DNA of 50,262 nt from Acinetobacter brisouii CIP 110357 (lineage in GTDB: Bacteria; Pseudomonadota; Gammaproteobacteria; Pseudomonadales; Moraxellaceae), in the NCBI RefSeq assembly GCF_000488275.1, contig NZ_KI530766.1, positions 6,248 to 56,509 on the forward strand, written 5' to 3'. Positions 37,300 through 46,275 of this stretch are shown in pieces. The position numbers and the translations under genes are program-made. Below the pieces are notes generated by a model. It ran no database searches. It was not told the origin of the DNA and saw only the letters and a list, made by a program, of their open reading frames with translations. Position 1 is the stretch's first letter. Every line of letters starts with the position of its first letter.

Positions 37300-38229
37300 A
37301 TGAACAAATTTAATGATTTTGTCAGCAAAACATATACATTATCAAATGCGCAGGATAACTTTGTTCCAAACATAAATATTGCATTTGCAATTGATAAGAA
37401 TTATTTAAAGCCTTGTGGAATCACACTTTATTCAATTACAAAAAACAACTCTGATATTAATATTGATTTTCATATTTTCACAACTTTTTTTGACCCTAAA
37501 GGGTATCAAGATATATTAGAAAAAAATAATAATATTAGAATTCATGTTTATATATTAAACACTCAATTTTATGACAATTTGCAAGTTAATGGTCATTTCA
37601 CAACTGCTATCTATTATCGTCTATCAATTGCAAGTATTTTAAAAGATAAACTAGATAATTTTTGGTATCTTGATGCTGACATTTTATGTGTTGACAGTAT
37701 AAAAGGCATGCTTTCCATAGATATAAATAATTATGTTTTAGCTGCGGTACAAGATAAATGTATGAAACCTGATTACATCAAAAGTATTGGTTTAAACTCT
37801 AACAACAAATACTTCAACTCAGGTGTTTTATTTATCAATGTCAAAGCATGGAATGATTTTCAGGTTTTTGAAAAATTTAACCAACTTATTTCTAAACGTG
37901 ATTATAAATTTCCTGACCAAGATGTGCTGAATATCTTGTTAGCAAATAAAGTAAACTTTATTGATGAAAAATTTAACTTTTTTACTCAAGAAAAAATAGA
38001 CCCTGTACTGATACATTTTGTCAGTTCTCCAAAGCCATGGAGTGTCGCTGCCTCACATAGTGCAAAATATTTAGAATACTACTACCAGTCACCATGGAAA
38101 GATCAACCTTTAGATGCGCCAAGAAACTCTAAAGAGGCAAAAAAATATGCCAAGATCTTATGGAATAAAAATCAATTTTTAAATTGTATAAAATGGTACC
38201 TTGTCTATATTTACAAAAAAATATTTTAA
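37300..38229 (+). CDS. Glycosyltransferase family 8 (LgtC/WaaI-like)
   Basis: 309 residues. The GT-A fold N-terminus (NIAFAIDKNYLKPCGITLYSI) and the metal-binding DxD at 125-127 (WYLDADIL) are typical of GT8 retaining galactosyl- or glucosyltransferases. NSGVLFINVKAWN, the acceptor segment FPDQDVLN and HFVSSPKPW near the C-terminus are family landmarks. It is very AT-rich, unlike the housekeeping genes, suggesting horizontal acquisition as is usual for these loci. It converges with a GT2 gene across a perfect hairpin. Confidence 0.9.
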   Translation: MNKFNDFVSKTYTLSNAQDNFVPNINIAFAIDKNYLKPCGITLYSITKNNSDINIDFHIFTTFFDPKGYQDILEKNNNIRIHVYILNTQFYDNLQVNGHFTTAIYYRLSIASILKDKLDNFWYLDADILCVDSIKGMLSIDINNYVLAAVQDKCMKPDYIKSIGLNSNNKYFNSGVLFINVKAWNDFQVFEKFNQLISKRDYKFPDQDVLNILLANKVNFIDEKFNFFTQEKIDPVLIHFVSSPKPWSVAASHSAKYLEYYYQSPWKDQPLDAPRNSKEAKKYAKILWNKNQFLNCIKWYLVYIYKKIF

Positions 38230-38250
38230 TTTATACATATTAATGCAATG

Positions 38251-38281
38251 TGATGTATACGAAACATCATCGTATACATCA
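38251..38281. terminator. Hairpin between convergent GT8 and GT2 genes
   Basis: TGATGTATACGA / TCGTATACATCA, a perfect 12-bp inverted repeat with a 7-base loop, lies 22 bp after the GT8 stop and 37 bp before the GT2 stop. Only short T or A runs flank it, so termination is likely but not certain. Confidence 0.6.
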
Positions 38282-38317
38282 TACAAAATAAAAACTTAGT
38301 TTTATAAAAGCATCATC

Positions 38318-39166
38318 TTATTCACATCTTGGATGTTTCCCTTTTAAAAATGTTCTTATTATCAATAATGCTTCTTTAAATTTAAACTTGATTAGTTTTT
38401 TAGCAACTAATTTTATAAATTTAGTATTTCTTTTAAATGCATTTTTACTATAATGCTTCATTGTTAAAATATTATCATAAAGATACTCTTTCTCTCTCCA
38501 ATAAGGCATTTCTTTTTCTGATATTGAAAGAGAATGATTTAAGTAACTAGTTGATGAAATCAAAAAAATATCACCTTTCTTACTACATGCATTTAAATTA
38601 CGAAAAAAAGCTGTATCCACCCCATAAAATGCATAATGTGAATCAAAAACCTCTTTTTGTTTTTTTTCAAAAAAATATTTAATGTTTTTTGAAATAATTA
38701 AACCAGAGCCTATAGAAAAGATATTTTCAGAAGTGATATTTTTTTGTTTTTCAACGAGAATTTTACCATCGATACGTGGATAATAAATTTCCCTATCAAT
38801 AATTGAACGTATTTTAGGTAATTCAACATCTATATCTTTCAGATTAAATAAAACATCCTGATAGTGCTCATTGATTTCAGTATCATCATCAAATAATACA
38901 TAATAATCAGCATCATAATCTTGAATAAAATCGTTATAAATCCAGCTAAGCGGTTTATTTTGTAATTCATTTTTTAGGTCAACACGGTGATGGATTTGAT
39001 GCAACTTTTTGATCATTTCATCATCAATAATGTAATTTGGCCCATTATTCACAATAAGCAAATAATCAAGAGAGTATTTAAAATTAACCAAATCCTTAAT
39101 CGTCAAAGATTGTTCTAGCGTTTTCCCATATACCACAACAACTAATGCAATCTTTTTATCTGGCAT
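38318..39166 (-). CDS. Glycosyltransferase family 2-like protein
   Basis: 282 residues. The GT-A start KIALVVVVYGKTLEQS with LLIVNNG, and the acidic DDD at 93-95 (YVLFDDDTEIN), fit an inverting GT2 enzyme. FYGVDTAFFRN downstream is the expected acceptor-side acidic region. The C-terminus is very basic (KLVAKKLIKFKFKEALLIIRTFLKGK), consistent with membrane association. Strongly AT-rich. It is read on the minus strand away from the GT4 gene that precedes it. Confidence 0.82.
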   Translation of the reverse strand: MPDKKIALVVVVYGKTLEQSLTIKDLVNFKYSLDYLLIVNNGPNYIIDDEMIKKLHQIHHRVDLKNELQNKPLSWIYNDFIQDYDADYYVLFDDDTEINEHYQDVLFNLKDIDVELPKIRSIIDREIYYPRIDGKILVEKQKNITSENIFSIGSGLIISKNIKYFFEKKQKEVFDSHYAFYGVDTAFFRNLNACSKKGDIFLISSTSYLNHSLSISEKEMPYWREKEYLYDNILTMKHYSKNAFKRNTKFIKLVAKKLIKFKFKEALLIIRTFLKGKHPRCE

Positions 39167-39276
39167 TATAGAATTACTCCAAAAATAAAATCTTATGCGC
39201 TAACATTCAAAATTAAATAAAAAAATAATTTTCTAAAACATATTGAGAATCTTAGAAATAGACATTTAGTTATTCA

Positions 39277-40341
39277 TCAGCTATAAAATTCATAAACCTC
39301 ATTCACAAATGCATTATGCTTTTTGGCAATCTGCTCAAAACAATATTTTTCTAATGCCTCTTTTTTGCCTTGCTGAGCGAACTTTAAAGCTTCATCTGGA
39401 TGTTGAATCAAGTATTCAATACCATCCGCAAGACTTTGTGCATCATCAGCTTTGGCACACCAAGCATTAATTCCATGCTTTGCTGTTTGACGAATCCCGA
39501 TGTCATCCGTAGTGATCAGGGTTTTACCCCATGCAAAGGCATCTAAAATACCAATCCCCTGAATCTCAGTAATTGATGGCAGCGCCACAATATCGGCATT
39601 TTGCAATAATGCAATTTTATCTTCGCCTCCAATCCACCCTGGGAATTCAACTTTATCAGCTAAACCCAATCTTTGTGCTTGTGCCTTGCACTGTTCTAAC
39701 ATTTCACCTTGTCCTGCCAAAACTGCATGAAATGGTAAGCCTTTATTATTAAGAATTGCTAAAGCATCAATTAGCACATGAACACCTTTATTGGGTACCA
39801 TACGCGTTAACATCACAATGTTTGGTGGTTGCTTAATTAACCGTGGCTCAGCAGTAACTTTTGGTAGATATGTTAAATTTGAAATCACTTGCTGTGGTTT
39901 TGCATCACGCTCTTCAGGCGTTTGGCGCTTTTGCACCAGCTCTTGTACATACGGCGTAATATGAATAAATGCATCTGCACGTAAGGTACGTTTGACGTTA
40001 TGGCTGTGGTTGACTGCAATCACTGGAATTTTTTTCGACATTCCCAGCATGGCATTTTTAAATAACCAGACAGCCTTACCACTATGGGCAATAATCACAT
40101 CTGGTTGTTGCTGCTCGATGAACTTACGAATTTTTAATGCCGCAGTGACACTATAAAAACCTTTATTCGGAATCACTGTGATTGGCCATTCACCACTTTT
40201 GAGATGCTGATTTTCAGTACCACGCAGCAAAACCACTTCATGTCCAAAACTTTTTAAGGTATTTGCAATATCAAGCATTGCCTGCCAACGGCCACCCGTT
40301 GCATCACCATAAACGGCATTTATGATTTTTAGTTTTTTCAA
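39277..40341 (-). CDS. Glycosyltransferase family 4
   Basis: 354 residues, GT-B fold. N-terminal GDATGGRWQAMLDIANTL acceptor region; C-terminal donor domain with MLTRMVPNKGVHVLIDAL, LAGQGEMLEQ and the E-x7-D version of the usual EX7E motif (EIQGIGILDAFA). The start is a TTG at 40341 that overlaps the stop of the upstream ELM1-like pseudogene (TTGA), with AAAGG at suitable spacing, so it was once translationally coupled to that gene. Its composition is closer to the rml genes than to the AT-rich neighbours. Confidence 0.87.
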   Translation of the reverse strand: MKKLKIINAVYGDATGGRWQAMLDIANTLKSFGHEVVLLRGTENQHLKSGEWPITVIPNKGFYSVTAALKIRKFIEQQQPDVIIAHSGKAVWLFKNAMLGMSKKIPVIAVNHSHNVKRTLRADAFIHITPYVQELVQKRQTPEERDAKPQQVISNLTYLPKVTAEPRLIKQPPNIVMLTRMVPNKGVHVLIDALAILNNKGLPFHAVLAGQGEMLEQCKAQAQRLGLADKVEFPGWIGGEDKIALLQNADIVALPSITEIQGIGILDAFAWGKTLITTDDIGIRQTAKHGINAWCAKADDAQSLADGIEYLIQHPDEALKFAQQGKKEALEKYCFEQIAKKHNAFVNEVYEFYS

Positions 40342-40762
40342 GGGAATAACCTTTCTTTTAGCAGTTTTGCCAATTGTTTACTCGGTTCATATTTTAATGG
40401 TTTCAGCTTATCTTCGCTATCATTAATCTGACTTAACTGAGCTATAGGCGAAATATAGATAAAATAATCCACTTCAAAACGCTTCAATAGATTTCCGAAT
40501 TACTCGTCGGGCTGTCCATGTTCAGGCAAATAATCAATCACAGGACGTACGGCGAAAACACTTCCCATCAGTATAGTCATACTTACTGCTCAACATGTGG
40601 ATGCCCAGAGCGCCATCGCTTGCCATGATATTGTTCCAAGGTTGCCTGACTTAGAGGTATCGGTGACACAAGTAAGCTAATAAATGGTTTTGGCAAATCT
40701 GGTTCGAGTACCAATATTGTATCAAGCCATTCAAGCTCTTGTATTTTTTGATTAATTATCAT
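40338..40762 (-). pseudogene. Degraded ELM1-family gene (second copy)
   Basis: Minus-strand remnant homologous to the intact gene at 47439-48470. From the ATG at 40762 the frame reads LVLEPDLPKPFIS...HPHVEQ, matching residues around 130-175 of the intact protein, then hits TAA where that protein has CAA. An internal deletion of about 270 bp with a frame change joins this to ATMLMESV-like sequence (MTILMGSV), then RPVIDYLPEHGQPDE. A second TAA replaces the AAA (Lys) codon, and a C-terminal part (FGNLLKRF...LKERLFP) ends at TGA 40338-40340. About 120 N-terminal residues are missing. Confidence 0.9.
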
Positions 40763-41119
40763 TTTCTATCATATTTAAAAAGAATGTTTTGATAGCAAAT
40801 AAGTTATTGAGCTTCTATCAAAGCACGATTGATTCCATTATAATCACCAAGCCGATTCGATTTCCTATGGTTAATAATATAGAAATTCAATCTCATCTCC
40901 ATCAGACTCTGCATTTTTTAACACTTTTTACTTCTACCATTTCTATATATTTATGAAAACAGGTTACAAACATACAAAATATATTTTTTAGAAAAACTCA
41001 GTTTTAATTTATTTTTTCTGACAGCATATGACAACATTCATAATACAAAATTTACCAGTTAATCAAATATATATAATTTCCACATTCTCTATCAGTCATA
41101 TATCCTTAACAATATTAGC
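40763..41119. other. AT-rich intergenic region upstream of the plus-strand cassette
   Basis: About 360 bp, very AT-rich, between the pseudogene and the divergent plus-strand cassette. No gene is seen. It is the likely junction of the rearrangement that left the pseudogene and must hold promoters for the divergent transcripts. Confidence 0.5.
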
Positions 41120-41149
41120 TTGAAATAAAATATACAACCATGCTATATT
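41120..41149 (+). promoter_or_regulatory. Candidate promoter for the GT-acetyltransferase-wecE cassette
   Basis: TTGAAA (41120-41125) and TATATT (41144-41149) are separated by 18 bp, leaving only about 15 nt of leader before the ATG at 41171. In such AT-rich DNA, chance matches are common. Confidence 0.35.
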
Positions 41150-41170
41150 TTATCTATTAAAATCTTAATT

Positions 41171-42094
41171 ATGTCTATTAATGTAATGCTATTTTTTATA
41201 TATGCTCCCTCTTATGATGATAATAGTGGCGGTTCGATTGCACTGCATCGACTTTGTCATATAATTAATAAATCTAGTGACCATAATGCATATCTAGTTC
41301 CTTTCGGATATAGAAAAAATGATTTTTTAAAAAAAATTAAAGCATATTTAAAAGGAAATATTAAAAAACCTAAAAACTACAAAAAAAATCCAAATTGGGA
41401 TACCCCCATATGGAATAAAATAAATATCCCAAGTACAGGAGTGGTTATTTACCCTGAAATCACGGAAAATAATCCTTTAGAAATAAAAAATGTAGTAAGG
41501 TGGCTCTTGCATCAACCAGGTTTTCATACTGGTCAAATTAATTATGGAGAGAATGAGCTTTATTTTAAGTTTAATTCTGCTATCAAAGATTTTAAAAATA
41601 AAAATTCATTTCTATCTAAAAATGAATTAAAAGTTATTTATTACCCAATTGACATTTACAACGCTACAAACACAACAGCTAGAGATATTGAATCATGCTA
41701 TATGGTAAGAAAAGGAGATTATAAAAAATTTATTCATGATGAAAATAGCATACAATTAGATGGAAAAACCCACACAGAAATATCTGTTATATTTCGTAGA
41801 GCTAAAAGATTTATTTGTTATGATGATTACACAGCATATTCTATATTCGCTATTTTATGTGGGTGTGAATCAATTGTTGTACCAGGAGAAAATGTTTCTA
41901 TAGACTCTTGGTATCCAAATGAAAGTGATAGATTTGGTATAGCTTATGGAATTACTGAGAACCAATTAGAGTGGGCAAGATCAACTCAACATAAAGTCCT
42001 TGAGCACGTAATTAATGAGCATAAAAAAACTGAGGAAAGAGTTTTATTGTGTTTACAAGAAATTGAGGAATTTTTTAATGCTGCTCCTAAATAA
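41171..42094 (+). CDS. Putative glycosyltransferase of an uncharacterised family
   Basis: 307 residues, AT-rich. The N-terminus (FFIYAPSYDDNSGGSIALHRLCHIIN) has the glycine-rich acceptor loop typical of GT-B enzymes. The C-terminal part (YDDYTAYSIFAILCGCESIVVPG) resembles the donor half, where such proteins choose a site after a Cys-Gly pair. I recognise no named family. No Shine-Dalgarno sequence precedes ATG 41171; the ATG at 41186 is an alternative. It is first in a three-gene plus-strand cassette with an acetyltransferase and WecE, so it is the best candidate to transfer the Fuc4N-type sugar those make. Confidence 0.65.
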   Translation: MSINVMLFFIYAPSYDDNSGGSIALHRLCHIINKSSDHNAYLVPFGYRKNDFLKKIKAYLKGNIKKPKNYKKNPNWDTPIWNKINIPSTGVVIYPEITENNPLEIKNVVRWLLHQPGFHTGQINYGENELYFKFNSAIKDFKNKNSFLSKNELKVIYYPIDIYNATNTTARDIESCYMVRKGDYKKFIHDENSIQLDGKTHTEISVIFRRAKRFICYDDYTAYSIFAILCGCESIVVPGENVSIDSWYPNESDRFGIAYGITENQLEWARSTQHKVLEHVINEHKKTEERVLLCLQEIEEFFNAAPK

Positions 42095-42133
42095 CATTTT
42101 TATTTTGCTAATATTATAGGAGAGATAAGTTAT

Positions 42134-42703
42134 ATGGCATACTTATCAATAGAGCAATTGACAAATATGGGTTTTAAATCCTTAGGTGAAAATGTAAAAA
42201 TTAGCGATAAAGCTTCAATTTATGACTGTTCAGAAATTGAAATTGGTGATAATTCTCGAATTGATGATTTTTGTGTAATATCTGGAAAAATTAAAATTGG
42301 TCGAAATGTTCATGTTGCTCCATTTTGCCTAATAGCTGGTGGCGAAAAAGGAATTATTATGGAAGATTTTTCTGGTTTAGCTTATAAAGTACAAGTATTT
42401 AGCCAATCAGATGATTATTCTGGTAACAGCTTAACAAACCCTACAATTCCAACCCGATATAAAAGAGAGATTAAAAAAGAAGTAATTATTGGAAAGCATG
42501 TCATAGTTGGTGCTGGCTCTATTATATTCCCAGGAGTGCATTTAAAAGAAGGTTGTTCAGTAGGTGCAATGACATTAGTTAACAAGAGCACTAATCCATG
42601 GGGAATATATATTGGAAACCCTGCCAAGCGAATTAAAGACAGAAAACAAAATTTATTAATTTTAGAGAAAGAGTACCTTAAGGATAGTAATGATTCCATT
42701 TAA
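42134..42703 (+). CDS. Left-handed beta-helix (hexapeptide) acetyltransferase
   Basis: 189 residues. Successive [LIV]-G-x4 hexapeptide turns (IEIGDNSRIDDFCVI, IKIGRNVHVAPFCLI, VIIGKHVIVGAGSIIFPGVHL) form the trimeric beta-helix, ending in the IGNPAKRIKDR segment usual for this acyl-CoA-dependent group. GGAGAG lies upstream of the ATG. It overlaps wecE by 14 bp, so it probably acylates the amino sugar WecE makes (an N-acetyltransferase unrelated in fold to the GNAT enzyme WecD of E. coli). An O-acetyltransferase role cannot be excluded. Confidence 0.85.
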   Translation: MAYLSIEQLTNMGFKSLGENVKISDKASIYDCSEIEIGDNSRIDDFCVISGKIKIGRNVHVAPFCLIAGGEKGIIMEDFSGLAYKVQVFSQSDDYSGNSLTNPTIPTRYKREIKKEVIIGKHVIVGAGSIIFPGVHLKEGCSVGAMTLVNKSTNPWGIYIGNPAKRIKDRKQNLLILEKEYLKDSNDSI

Positions 42704-43823
42704 TAAACCACCATATACTGGAAGTGAAACCCAATATGTAATGGATGCTATGCAAAGCACAAAAATTTCAGGTGATGGATTCTACAGTCGAAAGTGTCAG
42801 CAGTGGTTTGAAGATAATCTGTCATGCAAAAAAACTTTATTAACTCCATCTTGCACACATGCTTTGGAATTAGCTGCAATATTGATTGATGTACAATCTG
42901 GCGATGAAATTATCATGCCAAGCTACACTTTTGTGAGTACAGCAAATGCCTTTGTGCTCCGTGGTGCTAAAATCGTATTTGTTGATATTCGCCCTGATAC
43001 AATGAATATTGATGAAGACAAAATTGAATCTGCTATTACTAATAAAACCAAAGCTATTGTTCCAGTTCATTATGCAGGTGTTGCTTGTGAAATGGATAAG
43101 ATTATGTCTCTGGCAGAAAAATATAATTTATATGTAATAGAAGATGCAGCTCAAGGAATGATGTCTTCATACAAAAATAAAAAGCTCGGTACAATAGGAG
43201 ATTTAGCTGCTTATAGCTTCCATGAAACTAAGAATTATACGAGCGGTGGAGAAGGTGGTTTATTATTAATTAATGATTCCAAATTCATTGACCGTGCTGA
43301 AATTATTAGAGAAAAAGGGACAAATCGTAGCCAGTTTTTTAGAGGCATGGTAGACAAATACACATGGTGTGATATTGGCAGCAGCTATTTACCTAGTGAG
43401 TTACAAGCTGCATACTTGTGGGGTCAGCTAGAAAATGTTGATCTAATTAATCAAAATAGATTAGAAAGCTGGAATTTTTATTTTAATGGGTTAAAGCAAC
43501 TAGAAAATGATAACCTGATTCAATTACCCCAAATACCTAACGATTGTAAACATAATGCGCATATGTTTTATATCAAATTAAATAACTTAAAAGTCCGAAC
43601 AGAACTAATTGAATACCTAAAAGAAAAAAATATAGGTGCAGTATTTCATTATGTTCCACTACATACCTCACCATTTGGGTCTAAACACAGTATTTTTCAT
43701 GGAATAGATTATTTTACAACTATTGAAAGTGAAAAATTGATTAGATTACCCTTATGGTATGGTCTAGAGAAAAAGGATATTTTGTTCATTATTGAAGCAA
43801 TATATAATTTTTTTCAAAAATAA
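42690..43823 (+). CDS. wecE: dTDP-4-amino-4,6-dideoxygalactose transaminase (WecE/RffA)
   Basis: PLP aminotransferase of the DegT/DnrJ/EryC1 family converting dTDP-4-keto-6-deoxy-D-glucose to dTDP-4-amino-4,6-dideoxy-D-galactose with glutamate. 377 residues. The PLP lysine is Lys181 (SFHETKNYTSGGEGG), and PSYTFVSTANAFVLRGAKIVF and EIIREKGTNRSQFFRG are nearly the same as recalled from E. coli WecE. AAGGA lies before the ATG. The substrate comes from RmlA and RmlB encoded 0.6-3.5 kb away on the other strand. It converges with rmlC across a hairpin. Confidence 0.93.
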   Translation: MIPFNKPPYTGSETQYVMDAMQSTKISGDGFYSRKCQQWFEDNLSCKKTLLTPSCTHALELAAILIDVQSGDEIIMPSYTFVSTANAFVLRGAKIVFVDIRPDTMNIDEDKIESAITNKTKAIVPVHYAGVACEMDKIMSLAEKYNLYVIEDAAQGMMSSYKNKKLGTIGDLAAYSFHETKNYTSGGEGGLLLINDSKFIDRAEIIREKGTNRSQFFRGMVDKYTWCDIGSSYLPSELQAAYLWGQLENVDLINQNRLESWNFYFNGLKQLENDNLIQLPQIPNDCKHNAHMFYIKLNNLKVRTELIEYLKEKNIGAVFHYVPLHTSPFGSKHSIFHGIDYFTTIESEKLIRLPLWYGLEKKDILFIIEAIYNFFQK

Positions 43824-43841
43824 TATACTTTTGCGATATAG

Positions 43842-43873
43842 CTTGTAGTTGATAATAATAAATCAACTACAAG
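43842..43873. terminator. Hairpin between convergent wecE and rmlC
   Basis: CTTGTAGTTGAT / ATCAACTACAAG, a perfect 12-bp inverted repeat around an 8-base AT loop, fills the gap between the two stop codons. It lacks a long T run. Confidence 0.6.
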
Positions 43874-43884
43874 AAATACAACCT

Positions 43885-44436
43885 CTACTGGTTAAATGTA
43901 TCAGCAACCTGATCTTTATCACTTACTAATACTTTATCGACTTGATTTAAAGGCCAGTCAATTGCCAGTGTTGGATCATTCCAAATAATTGCTCTTTCAG
44001 ACTCTTTGGCATAGTAATCAGTTGTTTTATACAAAAACTGCGTGTTGTCTTCTAAGGCAATAAAGCCATGGGCAAAGCCCGCAGGAATCCAAAATTGACG
44101 GTGATTTTCACCTGTCAACTCCACACCAACCCATTGACCAAAAGTTGCCGAGTCTTGACGAATATCAACTGCAACATCCCATGCACGACCTTGCACCACA
44201 CGCACCAATTTGCCCTGTGCATGGGGATTGAGTTGATAATGTAAACCACGCAACACGCCTTTTTGTGACATAGAATGATTATCTTGAACAAAGTTTGGAA
44301 TCTCGAAGTTACGCTCTGCTAAAGCCTGTTCAAAGTTTTTTTGATTAAAACTTTCCATGAACCAGCCGCGCTCATCAGCAAATACACGAGGTTCAAAAAT
44401 CAACAAATCTTTAATTTTAGTTTCAATAATATTCAT
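43885..44436 (-). CDS. rmlC: dTDP-4-dehydrorhamnose 3,5-epimerase
   Basis: Third step of dTDP-L-rhamnose synthesis, a cupin dimer. 183 residues of normal length, with the active-site His66 in LRGLHYQ, PHAQGKLVRVVQG, the base/acid Tyr136 in FLYKTTDYY and the typical WIPAGFAHGF segment. It is last in the rmlB-rmlD-rmlA-rmlC operon, 30 bp after rmlA. Confidence 0.96.
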   Translation of the reverse strand: MNIIETKIKDLLIFEPRVFADERGWFMESFNQKNFEQALAERNFEIPNFVQDNHSMSQKGVLRGLHYQLNPHAQGKLVRVVQGRAWDVAVDIRQDSATFGQWVGVELTGENHRQFWIPAGFAHGFIALEDNTQFLYKTTDYYAKESERAIIWNDPTLAIDWPLNQVDKVLVSDKDQVADTFNQ

Positions 44437-44466
44437 ATTGCGTCACTCAATCTGGCTACTTTAGGC

Positions 44467-45360
44467 TTATTTTGCTTGGTGTTCTTGATGCAGTTTTAAC
44501 AAATACTGACCATAACCCGTCTTTTTAAAGAAATTGGCACGCGCTAACAACTGATCAGAGCTGATCCAACCGTTGTTAAAGGCAATTTCTTCCAAGCATG
44601 CCACTTTAAGCCCCTGACGGTGCTCAACTGTTTGCACAAATTGGCTCGCTTCCAGCAATGAGTCATGTGTACCCGTATCTAGCCATGCAAAACCACGCCC
44701 CAACAACTCAACGTTCAATTGATTTTGTTGTAAATACACATTATTTACATCAGTAATTTCCAGTTCACCACGTGCCGATGGCTGAATATTTTTAGCAACT
44801 TCGACCACGCTATTGTCATAGAAATACAAACCTGTCACCGCATAGTTTGATTTTGGTTGAGTTGGCTTCTCTTCAATGCTAATTGCTTTACCTGTTGAGT
44901 CAAATTCAACAACACCAAAACGCTCAGGATCATTGACATAATAGCCAAACACTGTAGCACCAGAAGTCTGTGCCGATGCACGTTTAAGCTGCTGGCTAAA
45001 ACTTTGACCATAGAAAATATTGTCGCCTAAAATCAGACAGACATTATCCTGACCAATAAACTCTTCACCCAAAATAAAAGCTTGTGCCAGACCATCTGGT
45101 GACGGTTGAACCTTATAAGACAACTTAATGCCGAGTTCTTCGCCTGTACCCAGTAATTTTTCAAAATTTGGCAAATCTTCTGGTGTTGAAATAATCAAAA
45201 TTTCAGAGATACCTGCCAGCATCAGCACAGATAACGGATAATAAATCATCGGTTTATCGTAAATTGGCAACAGCTGCTTTGATGTCCCCATCGTAATTGG
45301 GTATAAACGGGTCCCCGAACCACCCGCAAGAATAATGCCTTTACGTTTTATTTGGCTCAT
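44467..45360 (-). CDS. rmlA: Glucose-1-phosphate thymidylyltransferase
   Basis: Makes dTDP-glucose from dTTP and glucose-1-phosphate. 297 residues from the ATG at 45360, which overlaps the rmlD stop (ATGA); an open-frame extension of 14 codons lies inside rmlD and is not used. The nucleotide-binding [17 protein letters not shown] near 5-22, [11 protein letters not shown] and the catalytic acidic GDNIFYG are present. It supplies dTDP-glucose to both the rhamnose and the WecE branch. Confidence 0.97.
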   Translation of the reverse strand: MSQIKRKGIILAGGSGTRLYPITMGTSKQLLPIYDKPMIYYPLSVLMLAGISEILIISTPEDLPNFEKLLGTGEELGIKLSYKVQPSPDGLAQAFILGEEFIGQDNVCLILGDNIFYGQSFSQQLKRASAQTSGATVFGYYVNDPERFGVVEFDSTGKAISIEEKPTQPKSNYAVTGLYFYDNSVVEVAKNIQPSARGELEITDVNNVYLQQNQLNVELLGRGFAWLDTGTHDSLLEASQFVQTVEHRQGLKVACLEEIAFNNGWISSDQLLARANFFKKTGYGQYLLKLHQEHQAK

Positions 45361-46265
45361 ACGATGATTTCTCCTAAGACTTGTTCCACACCTTGCTGCC
45401 AATACGGCAAATGCAGATGAAATTGTTGTTGTAATTTTTGGGTATTTAAACGTGAGTTTAAAGGACGTTTTGCTGGTGTTGGGTAAGCTGTGGTTACAAT
45501 CGGATGTACCTGTTGCAACTTCAAAACCAAACCTTTGTATCGAGCAACATCAAATATATATTGTGCATATTCGTACCAAGACGTTTCACCCGAAGCCGCA
45601 AGATGATAATGCCCACACAGTTGTTGCTGTTGTTCGGCTGCGTGTAAACTGTAATAGCGAATTGCCTGTGCAGTCACATCAGCAATTAAAGCTGCACCTG
45701 TAGGTGCACCAATCTGATCAGCAATAATGCTGAGTTCTTCTTTAGCTTGCGCTAAACGCAGCATGGTTTTGATAAAGTTCTGACCATGCGTGCCGTAGAC
45801 CCAAGAAGTACGAAAATTGATAAACTTTACCGCACTTTGCTCAAGTGCCACTTCACCTGCACGCTTGCTTTGACCATAGACATTTTGTGGTGCAGTTACG
45901 TCTTGCTCTTGCCATGTTTGTGTACCTTGACCAGAGAATACATAATCAGTGGAATAATGAACTAACAAAGCGTTCACTGCTTGGCACTTTTCAGCCAAGT
46001 GTTTGACTGCTAAATGATTAATCAGGTCAGCTTGTTTAGGTTCTGATTCAGCTTTATCGACAGCCGTATATGCCGTTGCATTCACAACGACATCTGGTTG
46101 AACTTGCTGAATAAGTTGAGTGATGGCTTCAAGATTCGCAATATCACCACACAAGCCTTGTGCATTGGTATGGCGATCTAAGGCAATCACCTCACCTAAA
46201 GGCTGCAAAGCACGTTGTAGCTCCCAGCCCACCTGACCATTTTTACCCAATAAAAGAATTTTCAT
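45357..46265 (-). CDS. rmlD: dTDP-4-dehydrorhamnose reductase
   Basis: Last step to dTDP-L-rhamnose, NADPH-dependent. 302-residue short-chain dehydrogenase with a [10 protein letters not shown] nucleotide loop at 7-16, the catalytic YxxxK as YGQSK near 131-135, STDYVFSG and the RTSWVYG motif. It lies 10 bp after rmlB and overlaps rmlA by 4 bp. Confidence 0.96.
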   Translation of the reverse strand: MKILLLGKNGQVGWELQRALQPLGEVIALDRHTNAQGLCGDIANLEAITQLIQQVQPDVVVNATAYTAVDKAESEPKQADLINHLAVKHLAEKCQAVNALLVHYSTDYVFSGQGTQTWQEQDVTAPQNVYGQSKRAGEVALEQSAVKFINFRTSWVYGTHGQNFIKTMLRLAQAKEELSIIADQIGAPTGAALIADVTAQAIRYYSLHAAEQQQQLCGHYHLAASGETSWYEYAQYIFDVARYKGLVLKLQQVHPIVTTAYPTPAKRPLNSRLNTQKLQQQFHLHLPYWQQGVEQVLGEIIV

Positions 46266-46275
46266 TCGTCATTCC

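Noticed and set aside
40338..40762. Genuine short gene of about 59 codons starting at 40762
   Set aside because: The frame matches only an internal stretch of the ELM1-family protein and ends at a TAA that replaces a Gln codon, so it is part of a pseudogene.
42134..43823. FdtB/FdtC pair for dTDP-Fuc3NAc
   Set aside because: No FdtA-type 3,4-ketoisomerase is present and the aminotransferase reads as WecE over its whole length.
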